Program-made: the position numbers and the translations under genes
Part shown: positions 8,638 to 16,851 of the stretch, one piece after another
Layout of the letters: each line of letters opens with the position of its first letter
Numbering within the stretch: the first letter of the stretch is position 1
The notes under the pieces: model-generated
The model's database searches: none
What the model was told of the DNA's origin: nothing
The model's input: the letters and a program-made list of their open reading frames with translations, nothing else
From: 2-02-FULL-55-14 sp964581115
GTDB taxonomy: Bacteria; Bacteroidota; Ignavibacteria; UBA10030
Direction of reading: 5' to 3'
Assembly: GCA_964581115.1 (NCBI GenBank)
Contig: CAZOMY010000003.1
Span: 62,001 to 126,000, forward strand
DNA: 64,000 nt

Positions 8638-10140
8638 ATGGCCATGAACGACTCCGTCAAGATCATCGATCAGGTCTACGTTCTGGCGTGCGACGCTGCC
8701 GGTTCGGGTGGACTGTCGACCGTCGTCATCCGGAACGACCGCATCTCGGCCATTGGGCCAGTGACACAGGCATTCCAAGGGCAATTCCCGCACGCCGAGC
8801 GCATCGACGGGTCAGGGCGCGTCCTCCTGCCGGGATTCATCGACGCACATTACCACAGTGAATCGGCGCTGCTCTCTCTGCTGACCGCCGGACTGCCGGC
8901 CAACCAGTGGACAAAGCGGAAGGGGTATCACGCGCTCGACGATCATCTGCGGACGAAGGCGACGCACGACGACTGGCTGACGCTGTATCGGGCGGCCTAC
9001 TACCAGGCGCTCCGAGCGGGGGTGACGACCCTTGCCGAGTACGGACGCACCGATACCGACGCAGCATTCGCGGCCAGCATCGCGGCCTTTCAGGCGACGT
9101 CGCTTCGCGGTATCCTGTGCGTCCATAACGGAGACCAACTCGAATCGCTGCGAGAGGCCAAGTCGTCGTCGATGGCGTTCTGTATCGCCCTGCCCGCCTC
9201 CGAAGAGTTGACGACGTACAACCTGCAGTCGACGATGCGCCTGGCTCGCGATCACCGGATGCCGATTGCGATCCACATGGGCGAAACGGCGCGTGATGCC
9301 GAGGCCCTCCGGAAGAATTTCCGAAAGTCGTTCGTCGATCTGCTGAACGAATTCCATGTCATCGGGCCGCCCAATCTGGCCATTCACTTCTCGGCCATGG
9401 AAAAGGAGGAGGCGGTCCGGTTGCAGCATGGGGGCGCTCCGATCGCCGTGGCTCCGCTGGCCTCCGCGGCGAAAGGTTTTGAGCCGCCGCCCTTGCAGGT
9501 CCTGGCCTCCGCCGGCATCCCCGTCGTCTTCGGAACCGACTGGGGTCCTGTTCGGCCGTGGCAGAACATGCGACAGGCGTTGCAGTGGCACCGCGTGCCG
9601 GCGATCGATCTCTTGCGTCAGCACACGTCGCTGGCTGCGCATTATCTCGGGGTTGGTCAGGAATTGGGTACGGTGACGGCGGGAAAGAAAGCGGACCTCG
9701 TGATGGTCCGATCGCCCTTTGCCGACGTGCGCGCGGCACTGCGCGAGCTCGACCCTGCTTTGGTGGCCGAGCTGCTCGTGGAGCGCGTCGGTGAGTCGGA
9801 TGTCACGGACGTGATGGTGAATGGCGAGTTCTACGTGCGGGAGGGGAACGTCATGATGTATGCTGAGGACGACCTTGTTGCCGACCTGCGTCGCCTGCTG
9901 GCGTTCACGCCGCATGAAGAACAGGCACGTCCGTCGATGCCGGCGATCGTGCAGGGATCGCCAGCCGTGATGGACATGGATGCTGAAGATGCCGATGGTG
10001 AAGAGGGTTTCAGGATCGTCAAGCGTCCCTTCGAGTCAACCCGAACGGCCGGTCCGATCCTGCCGCTGCATCCGACACCTTCCTCGTCGCAACAACTACC
10101 GCCGAATGTACGGCGGGTGTTCGGCGAAGACGACGTTTGA
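8638..10140 (+). CDS. Metal-dependent amidohydrolase-family protein
   Basis: A 500-residue member of the amidohydrolase superfamily (TIM barrel, hydrolysing C-N bonds in cyclic or linear amides and amidines). Metal ligands are visible in order: HxH in LPGFIDAHYHSE (residues about 61-72), a His in PIAIHMGET, a His in LAIHFSAME, and the catalytic Asp in VVFGTDWGP. A composite beta-sandwich (DRISAIGPVT at the N-terminus, KADLVMVRSPFADV at the C-terminus) is typical of imidazolonepropionase/TRZ/SsnA-type enzymes. An acidic low-complexity tail follows from about residue 430. Substrate cannot be assigned from sequence. Cytoplasmic, with no signal peptide. Confidence 0.8.
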   Translation: MAMNDSVKIIDQVYVLACDAAGSGGLSTVVIRNDRISAIGPVTQAFQGQFPHAERIDGSGRVLLPGFIDAHYHSESALLSLLTAGLPANQWTKRKGYHALDDHLRTKATHDDWLTLYRAAYYQALRAGVTTLAEYGRTDTDAAFAASIAAFQATSLRGILCVHNGDQLESLREAKSSSMAFCIALPASEELTTYNLQSTMRLARDHRMPIAIHMGETARDAEALRKNFRKSFVDLLNEFHVIGPPNLAIHFSAMEKEEAVRLQHGGAPIAVAPLASAAKGFEPPPLQVLASAGIPVVFGTDWGPVRPWQNMRQALQWHRVPAIDLLRQHTSLAAHYLGVGQELGTVTAGKKADLVMVRSPFADVRAALRELDPALVAELLVERVGESDVTDVMVNGEFYVREGNVMMYAEDDLVADLRRLLAFTPHEEQARPSMPAIVQGSPAVMDMDAEDADGEEGFRIVKRPFESTRTAGPILPLHPTPSSSQQLPPNVRRVFGEDDV

Positions 10141-10153
10141 AACCGGAGTCCGT

Positions 10154-10921
10154 ATGCGATCCTTGACCCTCCTGTTTGTCCTCACGCTTGCGCTGGCCCC
10201 CGTCTCCTTCGCGCAGGGCTATGCCGGCGACGCCGCCGCGAGCGAACCGGTCGCGCTTGTCGACAAGCCGACCGCCGGCCTGCTCAAGCGAGCGTCATAT
10301 CTTGTCTCCTCCAACTACTTCCAGAACGGCGGGATGCTCCTCGGCCTTTCCGTCGGCGTGTTCGACCGGTTCATGTTTGGGATCTCGTATGGAGGAACGG
10401 ACATCATTGGACCAAACGCCATCCGCATGAATCCGCTTCCGGGCGTGCAGGCGAAGTTGCGTGTGCTCAACGAAGGATCGCTGTTGCCTGCGATCGTTGT
10501 CGGCTTCGATTCGCAGGGGCGGGAGACCTATCTCGACAGCCTGGACCGCTATGCCATCAAGTCGCCTGGGGCGTACGTGGCCGCCAGCCGCAACTATGCC
10601 TTTCTGGGCAATCTCAGCATCCACGGAGGGATCAATTTCACGACCGAGCGAACAGACGGCGACAAAGATATGAATGCATATCTTGGCATCGAGAAGTCGA
10701 TCGGTGAGGATATCTCAGTGGTCGCCGAGTACGATTTCGCCTTCAACGACGACCACGGCAGGGCGGTCGGCCGTGGACGCGGATACCTGAATCTGGCCTT
10801 TCGCTGGCACTGGGGAAAAGGTCTGGTGGTGGGATTCGACCTGAAGAACGTGGTCAAGAACCAACAGAACGTGAGCATCGGCAACCGGCTGCTCCAGATC
10901 GACTACGTCGGGACCCTCTGA
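10154..10921 (+). CDS. Exported small beta-barrel-like outer-membrane protein
   Basis: A 255-residue protein with a clear Sec signal peptide (MRSLTLLFVLTLALAPVSFA) and alternating aromatic/hydrophobic strands ending in a terminal hydrophobic residue, suggesting a 10-12 strand outer-membrane barrel. The segment LLPAIVVGFDSQGRETYLDS and the following SPGAYVAASRNYAFL resemble barrel strands of YjbH-type exopolysaccharide-associated proteins. ATG 10154 has CGGAG upstream. It follows the amidohydrolase by 13 bp but is probably functionally unrelated. Exact family not recognised with certainty. Confidence 0.6.
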   Translation: MRSLTLLFVLTLALAPVSFAQGYAGDAAASEPVALVDKPTAGLLKRASYLVSSNYFQNGGMLLGLSVGVFDRFMFGISYGGTDIIGPNAIRMNPLPGVQAKLRVLNEGSLLPAIVVGFDSQGRETYLDSLDRYAIKSPGAYVAASRNYAFLGNLSIHGGINFTTERTDGDKDMNAYLGIEKSIGEDISVVAEYDFAFNDDHGRAVGRGRGYLNLAFRWHWGKGLVVGFDLKNVVKNQQNVSIGNRLLQIDYVGTL

Positions 10922-10945
10922 GATCATCCACCGGGCTTTGTCCAA

Positions 10946-10978
10946 AGGGTGCATGGATGGCCTCCGGCACCCTGTTTT
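10946..10978 (+). terminator. Putative Rho-independent terminator
   Basis: AGGGTGC (10946-10952) pairs with GCACCCT (10967-10973) around a 14-nt loop, followed by GTTTT. It sits 25 bp after the barrel-protein stop codon and would end the recN-cysS-amidohydrolase-barrel transcript. Confidence 0.55.
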
Positions 10979-11153
10979 CATGTACACTGAGCTCGACACA
11001 TGCATCAGTTGTGCGTTTTGTCATACACCATTCGCCTTTTGCCGGTCTGAATCGCCCTCGAAGGCCCCAAAAACGTTCAAAATCGTAGCAAAGTGATCGA
11101 TCGTTGCGGCACACTGATTGATAACTTTTCGTTGGACAGTTTAGAGAACGGCA

Positions 11154-12107
11154 ATGAACAAGATCATCGCACAGCTCCTGCTGCTCGCCGGCTGCCTCCT
11201 ACTTCTGCAGGGTTGCTATACCCAACTAGCAACCTATGAGCCTCGAGAATCATACTCCGGCGATGGGCAGGAAGAGCCAGCTTACGACGATGCGGCCGAA
11301 GCCCTTCCCGAAGACTCGCTCGCCGAGGACGATTCGAGCACGGTCGCCGAGGAATGGCCGGACCACCGCCGTCCTCCCATCGGATTCGACTACTACTATC
11401 CTTCCTGGTATCCCGCCGTCGTGATCTATGACCCATGGTATGCATGGGACTCATGGGGGTGCACCTATGGCTATCCGTGGTGGTGGGCGCGACCTTGGTA
11501 TACATGGAGCGGGTACTACGGATGGTATGCCCTTGACCATCCGTGGGTGTACAGGGGATACGGCGGTACGTGGTATGTTCCCGAGAGTCGTTCCACGACC
11601 CGCAACTCTGGAACCCGTCGTTCAGGCACGGCGGCGCGGCGTGACTACGACGGCGTACGGTCGATGAGCGTCGGGTCCGGTTCATCTGCAGGAATGACGG
11701 CCGGACGCAGTTCCGCTGGGCGCACCGATGTGCGCGCGGCGACGCCAGGAACGGCTGGTCGTAGCTCGGGCGCAAGTGCCACGACCCGCCAAGCACCAAG
11801 CACGAGCCGTACACGCACGTCAACCGATCGTCGTACATCGACGCCGGCCCGGTCGTGGACATTGCCGGAGCTCTTCGGCCGGTCATCGGGTTCTTCGTCA
11901 TCGGGCAGTTCCTCGTCGTCGAGTTCCTCGGGCAGTTCGGAGCGTTCATCGACCCGTTCAGAGCCCGCCGCGCGTCCGGCGCCGTCGTACTCGCCGCCGG
12001 CATCTTCACCGGCCCCAACCCGCAGCTCGGCACCTTCGTCGTCTTCTGGTAACGGAGGTCGGTCGTCGGAAGGCAGTCGTTCGTCAGGCAGCTCGCGTTC
12101 CCGTTAA
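11154..12107 (+). CDS. Lipoprotein with Trp/Tyr-rich centre and Ser-rich low-complexity tail
   Basis: A 317-residue predicted lipoprotein. A hydrophobic signal ends in a lipobox LLLLQGC (lipidated Cys about 21). An acidic linker follows, then a region of about 65 residues (roughly 77-142) extremely rich in Tyr, Trp, Pro and Gly (for example YPWWWARPWYTWSGYYG), then an Arg/Ser/Thr/Ala-rich tail with almost pure Ser/Gly runs near 11880-11945. No enzymatic motif. Similar Y/W-rich lipoproteins occur in Bacteroidota-group genomes without known function. It is followed 24 bp later by the FadL/PorV-like barrel, suggesting an envelope role. Composition of the tail differs sharply from neighbours. Confidence 0.7.
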   Translation: MNKIIAQLLLLAGCLLLLQGCYTQLATYEPRESYSGDGQEEPAYDDAAEALPEDSLAEDDSSTVAEEWPDHRRPPIGFDYYYPSWYPAVVIYDPWYAWDSWGCTYGYPWWWARPWYTWSGYYGWYALDHPWVYRGYGGTWYVPESRSTTRNSGTRRSGTAARRDYDGVRSMSVGSGSSAGMTAGRSSAGRTDVRAATPGTAGRSSGASATTRQAPSTSRTRTSTDRRTSTPARSWTLPELFGRSSGSSSSGSSSSSSSSGSSERSSTRSEPAARPAPSYSPPASSPAPTRSSAPSSSSGNGGRSSEGSRSSGSSRSR

Positions 12108-12131
12108 CAGGACCTCGTTGATCCTTCGGCC

Positions 12132-13598
12132 ATGAGATCGCACACGTTCCATTCCGCCGTCTTCGTTGTCCTTAATCTCACGACATATAGCACCGCCTTC
12201 GGGCAGTTCGCCGAAGACGCCTTGCGTTTCTCAACTTTCAATGCCCCTGTCGGCGCAAGGACGATGTCGCTTGGAGGGGCCGCCGTGGCGCGAGCGGAGG
12301 ACTACACGGCTCTATTCGCCAATCCGGCGGGACTCGCCAGCCTGCGCGACTATGAGTTCTCGATCGGCTTCGCCCGGAACGGCATTTCCAACAGCACAGG
12401 CTATCTGGGGACGTCCACCGGCTCGGACAACTCGGCCACACTCCTCGACCACGTTGGACTGGTCTATCCGATCCCGACGACGCGAGGGAGTCTGACATTC
12501 GCGATCGGATTCGGCCGCGTGTCTAACTTCACGTCGACCGCCGCGTACGCTGGATTCAACCCGACAAGTTCGATCGTCCGTTCGATGGCTCCCGTGACCG
12601 ACCTGTACACCTTGACGCTCGAGGAGGAACGCGAGCTTCTGCGTGGCAACATTCCATACCAGATCTGGTTGGCCGACACGCTCGACGGATTTCTGTTCCC
12701 GATCCTCACGGACAGCGTCGGTCAATCGGGGACGGTCTTCGAAGGAGGGGGGGTCAACCACTGGTCGTTTGGCGGAGCCGTCGATGTCGCGCGCAACCTC
12801 TCGCTGGGTTTTTCACTGAACTTTGCGTCAGGCACGTATTCCTACGACCGCGAGTTTGTGGAGACGGACGCGCTCAATGTCTACTCCAGCTCGTATGCCT
12901 TTCCGTACAACTTTGACCGCTTCTCCTATGTGAGTACCATTGAGAGCGAGTTGAGCGGATTCAACATGCTTTTTGGATTGATGATGCGGCAGCCGGGGCG
13001 GTATCGTATCGGCCTGGCCCTCCGAACCCCGACCACCATCGAGATCCAGGAAACGTTCACGGACGAGGGGAAGAGTGCTTTCGACGACGGGAGCAGATAC
13101 GAAAAGGCCTTCTCAAACCGGACGAACTACAAGGTGGTGACGCCGGTCGTGTTCAGCGGCGGCGCGAGCCTCAACATCACCGACTGGCTTGCGGTGAGCG
13201 GAGATGCCGAATACACTGACTGGACGCAAGTGCGATTCGACTCGGACAACCCCGATCTGCTTGCGGAGAATCGGTATATGAAGAAAGCGTTCCGGGAGAC
13301 GGTGAACCTCCGTGGAGGCGTCGAAGTGACGCTGTGGGACCTCGGTGTGGTCCTCAGAGGCGGCTTTAGCCTCGTGCCTTCGCCGTACCTGAACGACCCC
13401 TCCAGCTACGACCAGCGTACGGTCACCGGCGGCCTCGGCATCCGGCTCGATTCGAATGCGATGCTGAACATCGGCGGCGCGTTGGGGAGATGGGATTCCT
13501 TCCGGGACAATTACACCATCGACGGCCTCCCGCCCGCATCGACCGCGGAGTCGCTCGAGAATCTGCGCATTTCGGTCGGGGTTGCGTATCGATTCTGA
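12132..13598 (+). CDS. OmpP1/FadL/PorV-type outer-membrane beta-barrel protein
   Basis: A 488-residue exported barrel. After a signal peptide (cleavage near TAFGQFAED) comes the family N-terminal pattern APVGARTMSLGGAAVARAED followed by ALFANPAGLAS, the plug/first-strand signature shared by FadL-type hydrophobic-substrate channels and PorV-type type IX secretion partners. The protein ends in a strand with C-terminal Phe (GVAYRF), the usual BAM recognition residue. No other type IX secretion gene is in the window, so PorV function is not claimed. Likely transcribed with the upstream lipoprotein. Confidence 0.8.
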   Translation: MRSHTFHSAVFVVLNLTTYSTAFGQFAEDALRFSTFNAPVGARTMSLGGAAVARAEDYTALFANPAGLASLRDYEFSIGFARNGISNSTGYLGTSTGSDNSATLLDHVGLVYPIPTTRGSLTFAIGFGRVSNFTSTAAYAGFNPTSSIVRSMAPVTDLYTLTLEEERELLRGNIPYQIWLADTLDGFLFPILTDSVGQSGTVFEGGGVNHWSFGGAVDVARNLSLGFSLNFASGTYSYDREFVETDALNVYSSSYAFPYNFDRFSYVSTIESELSGFNMLFGLMMRQPGRYRIGLALRTPTTIEIQETFTDEGKSAFDDGSRYEKAFSNRTNYKVVTPVVFSGGASLNITDWLAVSGDAEYTDWTQVRFDSDNPDLLAENRYMKKAFRETVNLRGGVEVTLWDLGVVLRGGFSLVPSPYLNDPSSYDQRTVTGGLGIRLDSNAMLNIGGALGRWDSFRDNYTIDGLPPASTAESLENLRISVGVAYRF

Positions 13599-13604
13599 GG
13601 CCGG

Positions 13605-13636
13605 TTGAACGGCGTTCGCCCATTGGGTACATTACG
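13605..13636 (+). promoter_or_regulatory. Promoter for acylase-sirtuin-pyk operon (TTG-N20-TACATTACG)
   Basis: TTG at 13605-13607, 20 bp, then TACATTACG at 13628-13636. It starts 7 bp after the barrel stop codon and predicts a leader of about 57 nt that opens with a strong stem-loop (13635-13665). Confidence 0.7.
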
Positions 13637-13665
13637 CCCCGGTTCGCGTAGAGCGAGCCGGGGCG
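13635..13665 (+). terminator. Thirteen-bp hairpin at the 5' end of the acylase transcript
   Basis: CGCCCCGGTTCGC (13635-13647) pairs with GCGAGCCGGGGCG (13653-13665), with one G-T wobble, across a 5-nt loop. The downstream tract TTCTGCTTCC is only moderately U-rich. It lies 37 bp after the barrel stop codon and overlaps the -7 box edge of the acylase promoter. It could end the upstream transcript, or form a 5' stem-loop of the acylase mRNA, or both. Confidence 0.5.
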
Positions 13666-13696
13666 TTCTGCTTCCCATCCAACATCCCTCACGCAC

Positions 13697-16108
13697 GTGA
13701 CCGACCGATCCCGACGCCTCTGGGGCATTAGTGTCGCCCTTCTGATCCTTTTGCTTCTTCTTGCGGTCGTCGGCGTCTGGCTGGTCCGACGGTCGTTCCC
13801 CACCGTGGAAGGGACCGTCTCCCTGACCGGGTTGACCGGAGCCGTCGACGTCCATCGCGATGCGTACGGCATGGTGCATATCACCGCCTCCTCAACGTCC
13901 GACGCCTACCGTGCGCTCGGATACGTCCATGCCCAGGACCGGTTGTGGCAGATGGAGATCATCCGTCGCGTCGGCATGGGTCGACTGGCCGAGGCGGTCG
14001 GCCGTGATGCGGTACCCGTCGATCGCTTGCTACGGACCGTCGGTTTATGGCAGGTTGCCGGACGCGTCGAATCGAACCTCGACGCCGAGGTGCGCGGGGA
14101 CCTCCAAGCGTATGCTGACGGGGTCAATGCCTATCTGGTCGCTTCGAAGGGACGGCGTCCGTTGGAGTTCGACATGCTCGGAATCGAACCGGAACCGTGG
14201 AACATCCGCCATTCCCTGCTGGTGAGCCGGCTGATGGCGTGGGAACTCGACTATTCCCGATGGATGGACGTGACGCTCAGCGTTCTCGTGGAGCGGTTCG
14301 GACTGGAGCGTGCCAGGGAATTGTTCCCTTCGTGGCCGGAAGATGCCCCGACCGTGATCCCGGAGGAGGTCCGTCGGGACCGCGCGTTCGGACTCAGGTC
14401 CTTCCTCGACGCGGAGCAAACAGCACGCCGTTTCCTCGGTTGGTCATCGCTCGGCCATGGCAGCAATTCCTGGATCGTTGCGGGGTCGCGCACGCGCTCC
14501 GGGAAACCGATCCTGGCGAACGACCCTCACCTGCTGCTGATGACGCCAGCACGGTTTCACGAGTCGCACATCATCACTCCAGGGCTCGAGGTCAGCGGGC
14601 TAAGCATCCCGGGCGTTCCCTACACCATCATCGGCAGGAACCGTGCGATCGCGTGGGGCCTGACCAACGCCATGATGGACGATCATGACTTCTATGTGGA
14701 GAGGGTGAATGACCTCGTTCATCCGACGCGCTATGAAGTGGACGGTGTGTGGCGCCCTTTGTCGGTGCGCGAAGACACGATCATCGTCCGCGACAGTGAT
14801 CCCATTATCCTCACCGTCTACGCGACCCATCGCGGTCCCATCGTGAACCGGATCGAACCGGCTGCGGCATTCACTTCGCAACTCCTCTCGATGAGGTGGA
14901 GCGGTCACGAGCCGGCAAACGACGCGAAGGCTTTTTCCCTGTTGAACCGTGCGGCTTCATGGGCCGAAGTTCGGTCTGCGATGGAACATTTCACGGCCCC
15001 GGCGCAGAACATCGTCTATGCGGATACGGCCGGAAACATCGGCGTGCACACCTGCGGGCGCCTGCCGCTGCGGCCGGCTGCCCTCTCGTGGCTTCCGGCG
15101 CCGGGGTGGCTCTCCTCGAGCGATTGGGATGGCTTCATTCCGACGTCGGCGCTTCCGTCGAGCTACAATCCCAAGCAGGGCTTTCTGGTGGCCGCCAACA
15201 ACAAGATCGCAGGCCCAAGCTATCCGCATCACCTCTCGTATCTCTGGGAGCCGCCGTGGCGTGCGGAACGGCTGAACGAAGCGCTGGCCGGCGATTCTCT
15301 GATCACGGTCGAGGATACCGAACGACTCCAGAACGACGTGCTCTCCCCTCTGGCCCGGCGCGTCGCACCGCTCATCGTCGCCGTTGTTCCAGAATCCTCG
15401 GCGAGCGCCGCCGAACGGACCGCGCTGACGTACCTGCGGACGTGGGACCATCGACTCGTCGATACGTCGCCGGCAACGAGCGTTTTCGAGGCGACCTATC
15501 GACAGCTCATTGTGGAGACGCTTGAGGACGAACTGGGACCCGAGTTGCTGGCGGTCTACGACACGGTGGCCGGCATGCCGCTGACGACGATCGAGCGTTT
15601 GCTGCAACGCCCGGCCTCGCCATGGTTCGACGACATTCGGACACCGCACGTGGAATCGCGGGACGACATCATCCGGCTTGCGTTCCGGAATGCCGTCCAT
15701 GAGCTCGAGGGACGGCTGGGTTCCGATGTTCGCACGTGGAGATGGGACCGGCTCCACACCGTGACCTTCGGACATCTCTTTGGCGCCGATCCCACGCTGG
15801 CGATGATCTTCAATAACGGACCGTATCCTGTGCGCGGGTCGCATTCGAGCGTGAGCGTCGGCTACTACGCCATCACACAGCCGTATCGAATGACCGTCGG
15901 CCCGTCGACTCGGCAAGTGTATGATCTCGCCGACGTGAACAACACGCGCTCCGTTCTCCCCCCCGGTCAGTCGGGTCAGGTGTTCCACGAACATTTTGAC
16001 GACCAGATCGCGTTGTGGCTGAGCGGCGCGTCGCGGATCGTACCGTTCGACCAGACACGCGTGGAGCGGACGGTGACCCAGCGGCTGAGACTGGAGCCGG
16101 CTCTGTGA
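13697..16108 (+). CDS. Penicillin-acylase-family (Ntn) hydrolase, membrane-anchored
   Basis: An 803-residue member of the penicillin amidase family: N-terminal nucleophile hydrolases that cleave amides such as beta-lactams, acyl-homoserine lactones or cyclic amides. GTG start at 13697. A transmembrane anchor (about residues 9-30) is followed by the alpha-subunit motif GYVHAQDRLWQMEIIRR, then the processing site with catalytic Ser in LGHGSNSWIVAGSRT (about residue 259), and beta-chain motifs PILANDPHLLL and GRNRAIAWGLTNAMMDDHD. Full length. The substrate is unknown; AHL lactone acylase or peptide amidase are options. Its stop overlaps the sirtuin start. Confidence 0.88.
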   Translation: MTDRSRRLWGISVALLILLLLLAVVGVWLVRRSFPTVEGTVSLTGLTGAVDVHRDAYGMVHITASSTSDAYRALGYVHAQDRLWQMEIIRRVGMGRLAEAVGRDAVPVDRLLRTVGLWQVAGRVESNLDAEVRGDLQAYADGVNAYLVASKGRRPLEFDMLGIEPEPWNIRHSLLVSRLMAWELDYSRWMDVTLSVLVERFGLERARELFPSWPEDAPTVIPEEVRRDRAFGLRSFLDAEQTARRFLGWSSLGHGSNSWIVAGSRTRSGKPILANDPHLLLMTPARFHESHIITPGLEVSGLSIPGVPYTIIGRNRAIAWGLTNAMMDDHDFYVERVNDLVHPTRYEVDGVWRPLSVREDTIIVRDSDPIILTVYATHRGPIVNRIEPAAAFTSQLLSMRWSGHEPANDAKAFSLLNRAASWAEVRSAMEHFTAPAQNIVYADTAGNIGVHTCGRLPLRPAALSWLPAPGWLSSSDWDGFIPTSALPSSYNPKQGFLVAANNKIAGPSYPHHLSYLWEPPWRAERLNEALAGDSLITVEDTERLQNDVLSPLARRVAPLIVAVVPESSASAAERTALTYLRTWDHRLVDTSPATSVFEATYRQLIVETLEDELGPELLAVYDTVAGMPLTTIERLLQRPASPWFDDIRTPHVESRDDIIRLAFRNAVHELEGRLGSDVRTWRWDRLHTVTFGHLFGADPTLAMIFNNGPYPVRGSHSSVSVGYYAITQPYRMTVGPSTRQVYDLADVNNTRSVLPPGQSGQVFHEHFDDQIALWLSGASRIVPFDQTRVERTVTQRLRLEPAL

Positions 16109-16851
16109 ACGCGGCGGACGATTGGCGCACCCAGGTTCAGCGCGTGGAGCGCGTGGTGGTCCTCACGGGTGCGGGTATCTCCGCTGAGAGCGGCGTACCC
16201 ACGTTTCGTGGGGAAAAGGGACTGTGGAAGCAGTTCCGACCGGAGGACCTGGCAAGCGTCGATGCTTTTCTCTCTCATCCGGAGGTGGTGTGGGAATGGT
16301 ATGCGTTCCGCCGAAAGCTCATCTCCGAGGTGGAGCCGAACGACGGGCACCGGGCACTGGTGCGGATGGAACAACTGATCGTCGACTTTCTGCTCATCAC
16401 GCAGAATGTTGACGGGCTCCATCAGGCGGCAGGTTCCACGAAGGTCATCGAGATCCACGGCAACATCCGGCGGAACCACTGTCAGCAATGCAAGGCACCT
16501 GCCGACGTCGACCTGCTGAGGGCCGATGGACCTCCGACCTGTTCGCAGTGTGGAGGCCTGGTGCGGCCCAGCGTCGTGTGGTTCGGTGAAATGCTTCCGA
16601 TGGAGGCTTTCGGCGCCGCCGAACGCGCTTCAAGACGGTGCGAGCTGTTCATCGCCGTGGGCACGTCGGGGGTGGTCTATCCGGCTGCATCGCTCCCGTT
16701 CACGGCAAAGAGCGCCGGCGCGTACCTCTTGGAGGTCAATCCGGAGCCGACGGACCTGACGCGATACGCCGACGGCGTGATCAGGGCTCCCGCATCGGTC
16801 GGGCTTGCCGAGATCGTTGACGCCATGGGCTCAAGAAAGGACCCTCGATGA
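16105..16851 (+). CDS. cobB: SIRT5/CobB-type NAD-dependent protein deacylase
   Basis: A 248-residue sirtuin removing acyl groups from lysines with NAD+. Visible are GAGISAESGVPTFRG (NAD-binding loop), TQNVDGLH (catalytic His), a four-Cys zinc site (CQQC and CSQC), VVWFGEMLP and the GTSGVVYPAASLP loop. Tyr66 and Arg69 (WYAFRR) form the YxxR pair that in SIRT5 and CobB binds negatively charged succinyl/malonyl groups, so desuccinylase activity is predicted. The GTG start at 16105 overlaps the acylase stop (GTGA) and its stop overlaps pyk (ATGA): tight coupling to central metabolism. Confidence 0.92.
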   Translation: MNAADDWRTQVQRVERVVVLTGAGISAESGVPTFRGEKGLWKQFRPEDLASVDAFLSHPEVVWEWYAFRRKLISEVEPNDGHRALVRMEQLIVDFLLITQNVDGLHQAAGSTKVIEIHGNIRRNHCQQCKAPADVDLLRADGPPTCSQCGGLVRPSVVWFGEMLPMEAFGAAERASRRCELFIAVGTSGVVYPAASLPFTAKSAGAYLLEVNPEPTDLTRYADGVIRAPASVGLAEIVDAMGSRKDPR

